Assembly (NCBI GenBank): GCA_964582545.1
Contig: CAZOSB010000035.1
Location: forward strand, 1 to 23,164
Reading direction: 5' to 3'
Length of the DNA: 23,164 bases
DNA from: JAVVUJ01 sp964582545
GTDB taxonomy: Bacteria > Bacillota > Clostridia > Peptostreptococcales > Anaerovoracaceae
The notes below the pieces were generated by a model. It made no database searches and had not been told where the DNA came from. It saw nothing but the letters and a program-made list of their open reading frames with translations. Of this stretch, positions 1 through 7,464 are shown one piece after another (the first letter of the stretch is position 1; each line of letters opens with the position of its first letter). Both the position numbers and the translations under genes were made by a program.

Positions 1-971
1 AGAGAAAAGTAGAAGTTAACGAGCATTGGGATGAAATTAATGAAGCGTTAGATAGTAGGGAGTTTGTGGATGCTAAGGTTGTAAAAGAAGTAAAAGGCGG
101 AGTTATCGCAGTTTACAAGGAAGTATCCGGATTTATTCCTTTATCACAGCTTTCTGATAAATTTGTTGAGAGCGCTGAGGGATTTGTAGGAAAGACTCTT
201 CCGGTAAGAGTCACAAGAGTTGATCAAAGAAGGAACAAAGCTGTATTTTCACACAAAGCTTATTTGAATGAAGAAAAGAGCAAGAAAATTCAGGAAGTTT
301 GGTCTGGTCTGAACGTTGGTGATATCGTAGAAGGTACTGTAATGAGGTTTACTGATTATGGTGCATTTGTAGATATCGGCGGTTTAGATGGATTGCTTCA
401 TATTTCTGAAATTTCATGGGGTAAGCTGAGACATCCTCAGGAAATCTTGAAAATCAATGAAAAGATTGAAGTAAAAATTCTTTCTATGAACACTGAAAAA
501 GGTAAAATTTCACTTGGATTAAAGCAAAATCAACCTGAGCCATGGAGTATTATCGATGACAAATACAAAGTGGGTCAAGTAATCTCCGGAAAAGTGGTAC
601 AGATTAAGGACTACGGTGCATTTATTGAACTTGAGCCAGGTTTAGACGGTCTTGTGCACATTTCTGAAATTGCTTATAAGCGCGTAACCAATATCTCTGA
701 AGAAATTTCAGTAGGTCAAGAGGTTCAGGCGAAGATTCTGGAAATTGATAAAGACAGAAAAAGAATCAGCTTAAGCATTAAGGAAACTTTAGAACCACCA
801 ATATTCGAAGAAGGGGAAGTTGCTCCCGAAGAAAGAGCAGAACAACCAGAAGCGGTAGTGGAAGAAGTGCAAGAAGCTCCTGATCAATCCGTAGAGGTTT
901 CTGAAGGTGTAGTAGAAGTCAGCGTAGAAGAAGCAAACAATCAAGATGAAGCAACTGAAGCAGCTGAGTAA
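1..971 (+). CDS. rpsA: S1 RNA-binding repeat protein, C-terminal part (5' end outside window)
   Basis: The reading frame is open from base 3 to the TAA at 969-971, so the gene starts upstream; the GTG at 66 is internal and falls inside an S1 domain. Three S1 OB-fold repeats are visible. The first is partial, around bases 30-280. The second starts near the motif NVGDIVEGTV and contains DYGAFVDIGGLDGLLHISEI. The third contains DYGAFIELEPGLDGLVHISEI. A strongly acidic Glu/Val-rich tail of about 60 residues follows. S1 repeat proteins bind mRNA on the 30S subunit. In many Clostridia this module is fused behind IspH (an isoprenoid-pathway reductase), and the missing 5' part would decide whether this is such a fusion or a stand-alone S1 protein. 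A strong terminator follows directly, so this is the end of a transcription unit. The family is certain; the exact gene name is inferred. Confidence 0.9.
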   Translation, partial: RKVEVNEHWDEINEALDSREFVDAKVVKEVKGGVIAVYKEVSGFIPLSQLSDKFVESAEGFVGKTLPVRVTRVDQRRNKAVFSHKAYLNEEKSKKIQEVWSGLNVGDIVEGTVMRFTDYGAFVDIGGLDGLLHISEISWGKLRHPQEILKINEKIEVKILSMNTEKGKISLGLKQNQPEPWSIIDDKYKVGQVISGKVVQIKDYGAFIELEPGLDGLVHISEIAYKRVTNISEEISVGQEVQAKILEIDKDRKRISLSIKETLEPPIFEEGEVAPEERAEQPEAVVEEVQEAPDQSVEVSEGVVEVSVEEANNQDEATEAAE

Positions 972-1000
972 TACCATAAGAAATTAACTATCGATACAAT

Positions 1001-1045
1001 AAAAAAAGTGCAAAAATCTGATGTGATTTTGCACTTTTTTGTTTT
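1001..1045 (+). terminator. Rho-independent terminator after the S1 gene
   Basis: A perfect 14-bp stem pairs bases 1002-1015 with 1027-1040 around an 11-base loop. Its core is GTGC/GCAC and its flanks are A-run and T-run, so the transcript ends in a U tract. It sits 30 bases after the S1 stop codon. Because both flanks are A/T runs it could also terminate transcription coming from the other strand. Confidence 0.9.
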
Positions 1046-1192
1046 GGAGTAAGAATTAAAATATGAGCATATATTTTAATGAACAATTGAAAACCTAAAA
1101 ATTTTCATTTCCTTTTTTTACATAGATTAATCTTTTTTCTAAAAGAAATACTAATATTGTATTAGAAAAGAGAGGAGATGATTTATTTGAAT

Positions 1193-1516
1193 ATGAAAAA
1201 ACTTTTATTGGTGGCATTATTGATGTTTTCTTTGTTTTTATTTGCGGCTTGTAGTAACGACCAACCGGACTTAACATATGACAATAACGGTACTACAAAA
1301 GATAATACACTTACCGACAATAATAACACTACAAATGATTACAACAATAACAATCCTAATAAAAACACCAACCCCAATAATACTACAACCAATAATCTGA
1401 ATAATGACGTAAACAACGGCATGAACGATGTGAAACGAAATGCACAGGATATGGTTGAAGATACTACGGACTGGATGAATGGAACACCAGCTTCAAATGG
1501 TGCAATTAATCGTTAG
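1193..1516 (+). CDS. small Asn/Thr-rich lipoprotein
   Basis: This encodes about 107 residues. It has a positively charged start (MKK), a hydrophobic stretch, and a lipobox ending LFAAC, so the mature protein should begin at a lipidated cysteine on the outer face of the cytoplasmic membrane. About a third of the mature part is asparagine, largely in Asn/Thr/Asp runs, followed by a slightly more ordered tail (DVKRNAQDMVEDTTDWMNG). I recognise no enzymatic domain. The start is ambiguous. The SD AGGAG at 1173-1177 abuts an ATG at 1178, which is too close. An in-frame TTG at 1187 has ideal spacing (9 bases). The ATG at 1193 gives a typical signal peptide but 15-base spacing. All three give the same mature protein. 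A weak terminator follows. Confidence 0.75.
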   Translation: MKKLLLVALLMFSLFLFAACSNDQPDLTYDNNGTTKDNTLTDNNNTTNDYNNNNPNKNTNPNNTTTNNLNNDVNNGMNDVKRNAQDMVEDTTDWMNGTPASNGAINR

Positions 1517-1530
1517 TTAGAAAAATCATG

Positions 1531-1570
1531 GGCACGAGATAATAATCTTAGTGCTCTTCTATTTTTTGTG
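1531..1570 (+). terminator. probable weak terminator after the lipoprotein gene
   Basis: An imperfect hairpin pairs GCAC (1532-1535 region) with GTGC (1551-1554), with a short continuation inside (AGAT/ATCT with one bulge). It is followed by TCTTCTATTTTTT. The stem is interrupted, so this is less certain than the terminator at 1001. Confidence 0.4.
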
Positions 1571-1576
1571 ATATAC

Positions 1577-1604
1577 TATAATTGATGAATTACATAATTA
1601 TAAT
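1577..1604 (+). promoter_or_regulatory. candidate -10 elements for rnr
   Basis: Two exact TATAAT hexamers lie at 1577-1582 and 1599-1604, just downstream of the weak terminator and 22-50 bases before the rnr ATG. Neither has a good -35 at 16-18 bases, so the assignment rests on position and the perfect -10 hexamers only. Confidence 0.3.
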
Positions 1605-1625
1605 AGAAGAAAGTAGAATTAATAA

Positions 1626-3776
1626 ATGGATAATCAAAACGAAAAATCTAATAAAAAACAAAGTGTAAAAAAACATAAAAAGGAAAAACACTTTGTCACA
1701 GATAAAACAAATAAATCCAAGAAAAAAAACAAATTTGATCAGATTGATAAAATAGAAAAAGGCGATAAAAAACTTTCTGCCGATAAAAAAGAAAAAGGGA
1801 ATAAGAATCAATCTGGCGATAATGAAGAAATGCTTAATAAAAAAAATCTAAAGAAAAAAGAAGAAATCCTTATCGGTATATTCAGCAAACATAGAAAAGG
1901 ATTTGGGTTTGTAATTCCCGAGCAAGAAGGGCAAAATGATATTTTTATCCCTCCTAGTTATGTAAAAGGTGCCATGAACGGCGATAAGGTGGCAGTGACC
2001 CTTTTTCCTCAGGAAGAGACAGAAAAGAAGAGAGAAGGTTTTATTTCTATCATATTGGAAAGAGCCATTAAAGAAGTTGTGGGAACGTTAGAAGTTCAAG
2101 AAAAGTTTGGATTTGTAATCCCCGGAGATAAGAAGATAGGTGAAGACATCTTCATCCATAAAAGAAATATGAGAGGTGCAAGGGACGGGGACAACGTGGT
2201 GGTCACTCTTTTCAGATGGCCTGAAAAAGGAAATAGCGCTGAAGGAAAGATTACAGAAATCATCAGTAGAAAAGGAGAAAAAGGCGGAGATATTAAAAGT
2301 CTTATCCGTCAATTTGGATTAAATCCACAGTTTCCATTGAAGGTACGGGAAGAAGCGGCAGAAATTCCTGAAACCATCTCAGAAGAAGAAATAATCAATC
2401 GGAGAGACTTACGTAACAAAATCGTCTTTACCATCGACGGAGAAGATTCTAAGGATTTTGATGATGCAGTTTCTATTGAAGTCTTAAAAAACGGTAACTA
2501 TTTATTGGGAGTCCATATTGCAGATGTGAGCCATTACGTGAGACATCAGAGTAAGTTGGACAAAGAAGCGTTAAAAAGAGGAAATAGCGTTTATTTGATC
2601 GATCAGGTCATCCCTATGTTACCGGAGGTATTGTCAAACGGAATATGCAGCCTTAATCCAAAGGTGGATCGATTGACCCTATCTGTAGATATGGAAATTG
2701 ATAAGGGTGGAAATCTATGTGACCACGAAATTTATGAAAGTATCATTTGCTCCACGGAAAGACTGGTGTACACCGATATTTCCGATATATTAGAGAAGGA
2801 AGACCCTGTACTCATAGAGAAATATCAGCATATTTACCCTGATTTGCAGAGAATGAATGAACTTGCTGGCATTTTGCGAGAAACGAGGGAAAAAAGGGGG
2901 AGCTTGGACTTTGACATCGACGAAGCTCATATTACCTTGAATAAAAAAGGAATTCCAACATCCATCGTGACTGCAGAAAGAAGAACTGCCAACAAGCTTA
3001 TAGAAGAATTTATGCTAAAGGCAAACGAAACCGTTGCAGAACATTTCTTTTGGTTGGAAGCTCCATTTATCTATCGAATCCATGAAAAACCAGATATGGA
3101 AAAGATGGAAGAGTTTAAGACATTCTTAGGTAGTTTTGGTTTAAATTTAAAAGGAAAAACCGATAACGTACATCCAAAGACTTTGGGAGAGATCATCTAT
3201 AACATTCAAGGGAGACCGGAGGAGAGCATCATTAACTCCGTCATGCTTAGATCCATGAAAAAGGCATTTTATTCCGCTGATTGTGGAGGTCATTTTGGGC
3301 TTGCCCTTACCTATTATAGCCATTTTACCTCGCCGATCCGACGTTACCCTGATTTAATCGTTCATCGAATAATTAAGACCTTTTTAAGGGAAAAACCGGA
3401 TAAAGATAGCATTAAATCTCTAAAGAAACAAGTTTTAGAAGCCTCAGAAATTTGTTCTAAGACTGAGAGATTTGCTCTGGAGCTGGAAAGAGAAGTGGAA
3501 AAGCTAAAAAAAGCTGAATATATGTGGTACCATGTTGGGGAATCATACCAAGGCATCATCAGCGGTGTCATGCAGTTTGGATTTTTCGTAGCGCTGGAAA
3601 ATACCATAGAGGGCATGGTGCCTGTGGATGCTCTGGGAGATGATTACTACGAGTATGAAGCGGCGAAATACCGATTGATGGGCCAAAGGACCAGAAAGAC
3701 TTATAGGTTGGGAGATCCGGTAAAGATTCAGGTAGATTCGGTAGATATCTATAATCGTGAGATTAATTTTAGATAA
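1626..3776 (+). CDS. rnr: ribonuclease R (RNB-family 3'-5' exoribonuclease)
   Basis: This 716-residue protein has the RNase R domain order. A lysine-rich extension (27 Lys in the first 78 residues) precedes two cold-shock/OB domains (about 80-130 and 145-195, each with a GFGFVIP/FGFVIP core). The RNB nuclease domain carries the acidic motif IDGEDSKDFDDAV (D271, D277, D279, D280), which binds the catalytic Mg2+. A C-terminal S1 domain (about 640-716) ends the protein with no further tail. RNase R degrades structured RNA, including in mRNA and rRNA quality control. The more usual Gram-positive neighbour smpB is not adjacent here. The ATG at 1626 has only a weak upstream AGAAG/GAAAG site; an internal ATG at 1830 would drop most of the basic extension and is no better supported. 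The gene is convergent with the CBS gene downstream. Confidence 0.95.
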   Translation: MDNQNEKSNKKQSVKKHKKEKHFVTDKTNKSKKKNKFDQIDKIEKGDKKLSADKKEKGNKNQSGDNEEMLNKKNLKKKEEILIGIFSKHRKGFGFVIPEQEGQNDIFIPPSYVKGAMNGDKVAVTLFPQEETEKKREGFISIILERAIKEVVGTLEVQEKFGFVIPGDKKIGEDIFIHKRNMRGARDGDNVVVTLFRWPEKGNSAEGKITEIISRKGEKGGDIKSLIRQFGLNPQFPLKVREEAAEIPETISEEEIINRRDLRNKIVFTIDGEDSKDFDDAVSIEVLKNGNYLLGVHIADVSHYVRHQSKLDKEALKRGNSVYLIDQVIPMLPEVLSNGICSLNPKVDRLTLSVDMEIDKGGNLCDHEIYESIICSTERLVYTDISDILEKEDPVLIEKYQHIYPDLQRMNELAGILRETREKRGSLDFDIDEAHITLNKKGIPTSIVTAERRTANKLIEEFMLKANETVAEHFFWLEAPFIYRIHEKPDMEKMEEFKTFLGSFGLNLKGKTDNVHPKTLGEIIYNIQGRPEESIINSVMLRSMKKAFYSADCGGHFGLALTYYSHFTSPIRRYPDLIVHRIIKTFLREKPDKDSIKSLKKQVLEASEICSKTERFALELEREVEKLKKAEYMWYHVGESYQGIISGVMQFGFFVALENTIEGMVPVDALGDDYYEYEAAKYRLMGQRTRKTYRLGDPVKIQVDSVDIYNREINFR

Positions 3777-3862
3777 GATCAAGAATTTGTTTAGAGAAAT
3801 CGTTTTGAATATATTGCTATTTAACATCTTAATAAATATTATGATTTGCAGAATAATATAAA

Positions 3863-3900
3863 ATTCACAGGTCACAAAAAACTTTGACCTGTGAATCTGG
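3863..3900. terminator. shared bidirectional hairpin between rnr and the CBS gene
   Basis: A perfect 12-bp stem (3863-3874 with 3885-3896) has core TTCACAGGTCA and a 10-base A-rich loop. It lies between the convergent 3' ends of rnr and the CBS gene. On the - strand it is followed at once by TTTTATATTATT, so it best serves the CBS gene. On the + strand a T-rich stretch follows about 15 bases later. Confidence 0.75.
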
Positions 3901-3948
3901 TGAGGATTTATTTCTTTTTAAGCGATACAAAGAAATAATTAATCTAAT

Positions 3949-4371
3949 TTAGCTTAAAGTTGCAATTTTTGAAATAGCAGATAATGCATCTCCAGCCTCA
4001 TCTACATAAAGTTTTTTTCTTGCGATATCCGCCAATGCTAACATACCCACCAGTTTGCCGTTTTCCGCTACGGGAAGTCGACGAACTTGATATTTGGACA
4101 AGAGAAGGGCAGCATCGTGAGAATCCATGTTTGGGGTAGCACAAATGACATTTTGTGTCATAATATCCTTTGCCGTTTGATTCATCATCTTGTTGCTGAC
4201 GGATCTCAATACGATATCTCGATCGGAGACGACCCCTAATATATTTCCGCTATCGGTACAGATGGGAAGCAAGCCCACATTCTCCGTCTTCATTTGCCTC
4301 GCTAAAATGTCAATCGGTGTTTCCGGTCTGGCGCAAACCACCGAAGTAGACATCATATCCTTAACTTTCAT
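3949..4371 (-). CDS. two-CBS-domain protein
   Basis: This 140-residue cytosolic protein is made of two CBS domains (about residues 1-60 and 66-130) and nothing else. Landmarks are VKDMMSTSVVCARPETPI and GVVSDRDIV in the first, and AKDIMTQNVI and LVGMLALADIA in the second. Paired CBS domains form a Bateman module that usually binds adenosine nucleotides and regulates a partner protein. I chose the ATG at 4371 because GGAGGG lies 5 bases upstream of it; the ATG at 4383 overlaps that ribosome site and cannot use it. The gene follows the trkA-trkH-trkH group on the same strand after a 112-bp gap without a clear terminator. Co-transcription and a role in potassium or nucleotide sensing are possible, but this is inference. 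Confidence 0.85.
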   Translation of the reverse strand: MKVKDMMSTSVVCARPETPIDILARQMKTENVGLLPICTDSGNILGVVSDRDIVLRSVSNKMMNQTAKDIMTQNVICATPNMDSHDAALLLSKYQVRRLPVAENGKLVGMLALADIARKKLYVDEAGDALSAISKIATLS

Positions 4372-4483
4372 AAATCCCTCCATTGTATTCCATCATCAAA
4401 CATCTATTTTTCATACTATCCTTATATTTCCCCAAAATACTTATTTTAATAGGTAGAAAATTTTATAAATGTAAAACAAGGAA

Positions 4484-5965
4484 TTAAATTTTTGTATTTT
4501 TATAAGGTTTCCAAAAACTGGGGGTCAATAAGAGTACAATGGTAAAAAGCTCCAATCTTCCAGCTAACATCACCAGCGATAGGTAGAGCCTCATGATAGG
4601 TGAAAAAATTTCAAAGCTTCCCCCGGGGCCCACCAGTCCAAGTCCCATACCCGTATTGGATAGTGCTGCGGCAGAGGCGCTGATGGTGGTAGTCAAATCG
4701 TGATTATCCAAGGACAAGACGATGGCGCTCACTACGAAAATAGCAAAATACATGAGCAAAAAATTCGTAATGCTGGAAATCCTATCAGCCGGAATGGTTC
4801 TTCCGGAGAGCTTTACTGGCACGACGGCTGAAGGGTGTAGGCGCTTTAATATTCCTCTCACAATCAGCTTAAAGAAGATGACGATCCGAATTACTTTTAT
4901 TGAGCCACAGGTAGAGGCAGAGCACCCCCCGATAAACAACAGTATGAAAAGGATACTTTGGCTGAAAACAGGCCAAAAGGAATAATTAGCGGTGTAGTAT
5001 CCGGCGGTAGACATAAAGGCAGAAGCCTGAAAAAATGCATGCCTAAAAGAAGAACCCAAACTGGCGTAAGTATCTGTCAACCATAAATTTAGGGTGATCA
5101 AAACAACCACACCTACCAGTATTGCCACAAAGGCTTTGAGCTCGGCATCGTGAATGACGTCCTTCCAATGCCCTTTGATGAGGTAGCTATAGAGCACGAA
5201 GTTTACAGAAGCCAAAAGGCTGAATATGGTGACGATAGTTTCCACATACAGGCTGTCAAAATAGGCAACACCGTTGGTATAGGTGGATAAACCACCGGTG
5301 CCCATACTGCTGAAAGCGTGTACAAAGGTATCTAAAAAGTTTAAACCGCTGAGCTTTAACAGAATAATTGCAAGTATGGTAAAAACAATATACATTAAAT
5401 ATAGAATTTTAGCGGAGTCAGACATCCTTGTGGAGACTTTTTCCACCGTAGGTCCAGGCGCCTCAGCCTTAGCAATTCTTTGACCTCCAATACCCAAAGC
5501 AGGCAAGATGGATATAGCAAATATGAGTATTCCCATACCTCCCAACCAGTGAGCAAAGGAACGAAAGAACAACAAGCCCTTGGGTAAAGAGGTAACATCT
5601 GTCAAAATGCTGATTCCCGTTGTGGTAAAACCGGAGGTGGATTCGAAGAAAGCATCAATGAAGTTCGTTAAGGTGCCTGAAAAGATATACGGCAGTGAAC
5701 CGATGATACAGGCCAAAAGCCAACAAAGGGCAACGATCAAATATCCTTCACGTATCTTTAACTTGCTGGTATCTGTGGCTGTTTTGAAAAAAAACAAGAT
5801 TCCTAAGCCCACTGCCAAGCAGAGGACAAGGGTCCAAAGAAAACCTTTGGCCACATGGGTTTCCTGATATGCCAAAGAAACAAATAAGGGAAAGACCATG
5901 ATCAATCCCATGAGAGTTGTGACAATACCGGATATTTTAATAATAGTAATTCCATTTAACGACAT
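4484..5965 (-). CDS. trkH: TrkH-family potassium uptake channel subunit, copy 2
   Basis: This 493-residue multi-spanning membrane protein has the four-fold MPM architecture of Trk/Ktr potassium channels. The pore-loop motifs in order are STSGFTTTGISIL, SSMGTGGLSTY, MSTAGYYTANY and LSNTGMGLGLVGP. The family uses such subunits with a cytosolic RCK protein (TrkA, encoded upstream) to take up K+. Loops 3 and 4 depart from the adjacent copy (TTTGFAT and GNIGPGFSLVGP), although the filter glycines are kept. The ATG at 5965 has GAGG a few bases upstream, inside a duplicated initiation module (5963-5989). The gene starts 25 bp after the stop of copy 1, so both belong to one operon with trkA. It is an intact paralogue and not a degraded gene. 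Confidence 0.93.
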   Translation of the reverse strand: MSLNGITIIKISGIVTTLMGLIMVFPLFVSLAYQETHVAKGFLWTLVLCLAVGLGILFFFKTATDTSKLKIREGYLIVALCWLLACIIGSLPYIFSGTLTNFIDAFFESTSGFTTTGISILTDVTSLPKGLLFFRSFAHWLGGMGILIFAISILPALGIGGQRIAKAEAPGPTVEKVSTRMSDSAKILYLMYIVFTILAIILLKLSGLNFLDTFVHAFSSMGTGGLSTYTNGVAYFDSLYVETIVTIFSLLASVNFVLYSYLIKGHWKDVIHDAELKAFVAILVGVVVLITLNLWLTDTYASLGSSFRHAFFQASAFMSTAGYYTANYSFWPVFSQSILFILLFIGGCSASTCGSIKVIRIVIFFKLIVRGILKRLHPSAVVPVKLSGRTIPADRISSITNFLLMYFAIFVVSAIVLSLDNHDLTTTISASAAALSNTGMGLGLVGPGGSFEIFSPIMRLYLSLVMLAGRLELFTIVLLLTPSFWKPYKNTKI

Positions 5966-5989
5966 AATAACCTCATAATAATAACCTCA
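5963..5989 (-). repeat. tandem duplication of the trkH copy 2 initiation site
   Basis: Read on the - strand, TGAGGTTATTATTATG is followed directly by TGAGGTTATTATG. The SD (GAGG) and the ATG are therefore both present twice. The second ATG (5965) opens trkH. The first ATG (at 5976) opens a frame of only six codons (M R L L C R, then TAA). Confidence 0.7.
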
Positions 5990-5990
5990 C

Positions 5991-7454
5991 TTACTTATCC
6001 TGATTCCAAAATTGCGGAGTGAACAATAGCATGATTGTAAACAATTCCAATCGTCCGGCAATCATAAGCAGGGACAGGAAGAGCTTTGAAACATCTGAAA
6101 ATATGCTGAAATTCATGGTTGGACCGACTAAGGAAAATCCTGGTCCGATATTGCCTAGGCAGGCTGCGACTGCGCTTAAGCTGGTCAGGAAATCAAAGTT
6201 TTCCAAGGAAATCAGCAAGGTCCCCATAAATAAAACACCCATAAATAAGAAGAAAAAACTACCGATTGCAGAAATGGTATCGGCAGGAAGCGCCTTTCCA
6301 TCCACTTTAATAGAAACTACCGCCTGAGGGTGTAGTCGCATGATGATGCCCCTTTTAATCATTTTAAAGAGGACTAGAATTCGAATTACCTTCATGGAGC
6401 CTGAAGTGGAGGAGGAACAGCCTCCCACAAACATCAAACAAAATAGCAAGATTTTACTGAACGTAGGCCAAAGGTCGAAGTCCGCTGTAGCAAATCCTGT
6501 TGTCGTCATGATTGAGGAAACTTGGAAAACGCTATCCAAGAAAGACCCCGAGGGATTGTTAAAGGAATTGGTAAAAGCTAGATTTGCTGCGATAAGCAAG
6601 GTAGTCACAGAAAAAATCAGCAGATACGCTTTAAACTCCGAATCTACGACAAAGTCCTTGAAGCCACTGCGAATAAACGAATGATACAAGGCAAAGTTGG
6701 TTCCCGCCAGAATCATAAAAATGGTGATGATTACTCTGACGTAGGTACTGCTAAAATGTGCAACACTGTCATTATAATTGGAAAAACCGCCCGTACCTAC
6801 CGTACCAAAGGTGTGAATCAAGGAATCGTATAAACTAACATCACCCAACATCAGAAGCAAAACCTGAGCTAACGTGAAAGCCAGATAGATTTTGTACAGA
6901 ATTTTCGCCGTATCAGTCATTTTAGGGGAAACCTTTTCTAAAGTAGGCCCTGTGGTTTCTGCACCGGCGATGCGATTACCGCTGATACCCAGCGTAGGTA
7001 GAAAGGCTATGGCAAAGACCAGTATTCCCATTCCGCCCAACCAGTGGGTGAAGGAACGCCAAAATAAAAGCCCTTTTGGGAGCGCTTCGATATTTGTTAG
7101 GATAGAAGCCCCCGTGGTACTAAACCCGGAAGACGTTTCAAAAAACGCATCGGCAAAGTTGGGAATAGCGCCAGTCAACATAAAGGGTATGCAGCCCAAG
7201 AGAGAGGAAAGCACCCAACACAAGGATACGATAGCATAACCATCACGTATGCGAAGATGGGGGGATTTGGGCTTCATAAAAAATATTGTCAGCAACCCCA
7301 AAATTAAGAGGGGGACAATGGTGAGAACAAAAGCGTTCACAGTCTCATATTCCTTATAAAGAAAAGAGACTAAAAGCGCTGGTAGCATAGCCAATGAGAT
7401 TACGATGGTAATCAGACCAGCCATTCGCATAATGACTATATTGTTTAATAACAT
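5991..7454 (-). CDS. trkH: TrkH-family potassium uptake channel subunit, copy 1
   Basis: This 487-residue membrane protein is a TrkH channel subunit. Its pore-loop motifs are SSGFSTTGASIL, FGTVGTGGFSNYN, MTTTGFATADFD and LGNIGPGFSLVGP, which look canonical. The frame stays open back to a GTG at 7490 inside trkA, but the better start is the ATG at 7454. That ATG lies 10 bases after the trkA stop and has AAGG 8 bases upstream, and it gives an N-terminus that goes almost directly into the first membrane segment. The gene sits between trkA and a second trkH, and the three form a tight operon. The two TrkH proteins are clearly homologous along their length, so they arose by duplication. Confidence 0.93.
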   Translation of the reverse strand: MLLNNIVIMRMAGLITIVISLAMLPALLVSFLYKEYETVNAFVLTIVPLLILGLLTIFFMKPKSPHLRIRDGYAIVSLCWVLSSLLGCIPFMLTGAIPNFADAFFETSSGFSTTGASILTNIEALPKGLLFWRSFTHWLGGMGILVFAIAFLPTLGISGNRIAGAETTGPTLEKVSPKMTDTAKILYKIYLAFTLAQVLLLMLGDVSLYDSLIHTFGTVGTGGFSNYNDSVAHFSSTYVRVIITIFMILAGTNFALYHSFIRSGFKDFVVDSEFKAYLLIFSVTTLLIAANLAFTNSFNNPSGSFLDSVFQVSSIMTTTGFATADFDLWPTFSKILLFCLMFVGGCSSSTSGSMKVIRILVLFKMIKRGIIMRLHPQAVVSIKVDGKALPADTISAIGSFFFLFMGVLFMGTLLISLENFDFLTSLSAVAACLGNIGPGFSLVGPTMNFSIFSDVSKLFLSLLMIAGRLELFTIMLLFTPQFWNQDK

Positions 7455-7464
7455 ATTTTTTACC

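Noticed and set aside
3543..3875. A 110-codon - strand frame across the rnr 3' end
   Set aside because: Mostly antisense to conserved RNase R coding sequence; no ribosome site, and it runs into the shared terminator.
5580..6684. Several open frames of 95-114 codons antisense to the trkH genes
   Set aside because: They mirror the codon pattern of real membrane-protein genes, have no SD sites or promoters, and the encoded sequences lack recognisable domains.
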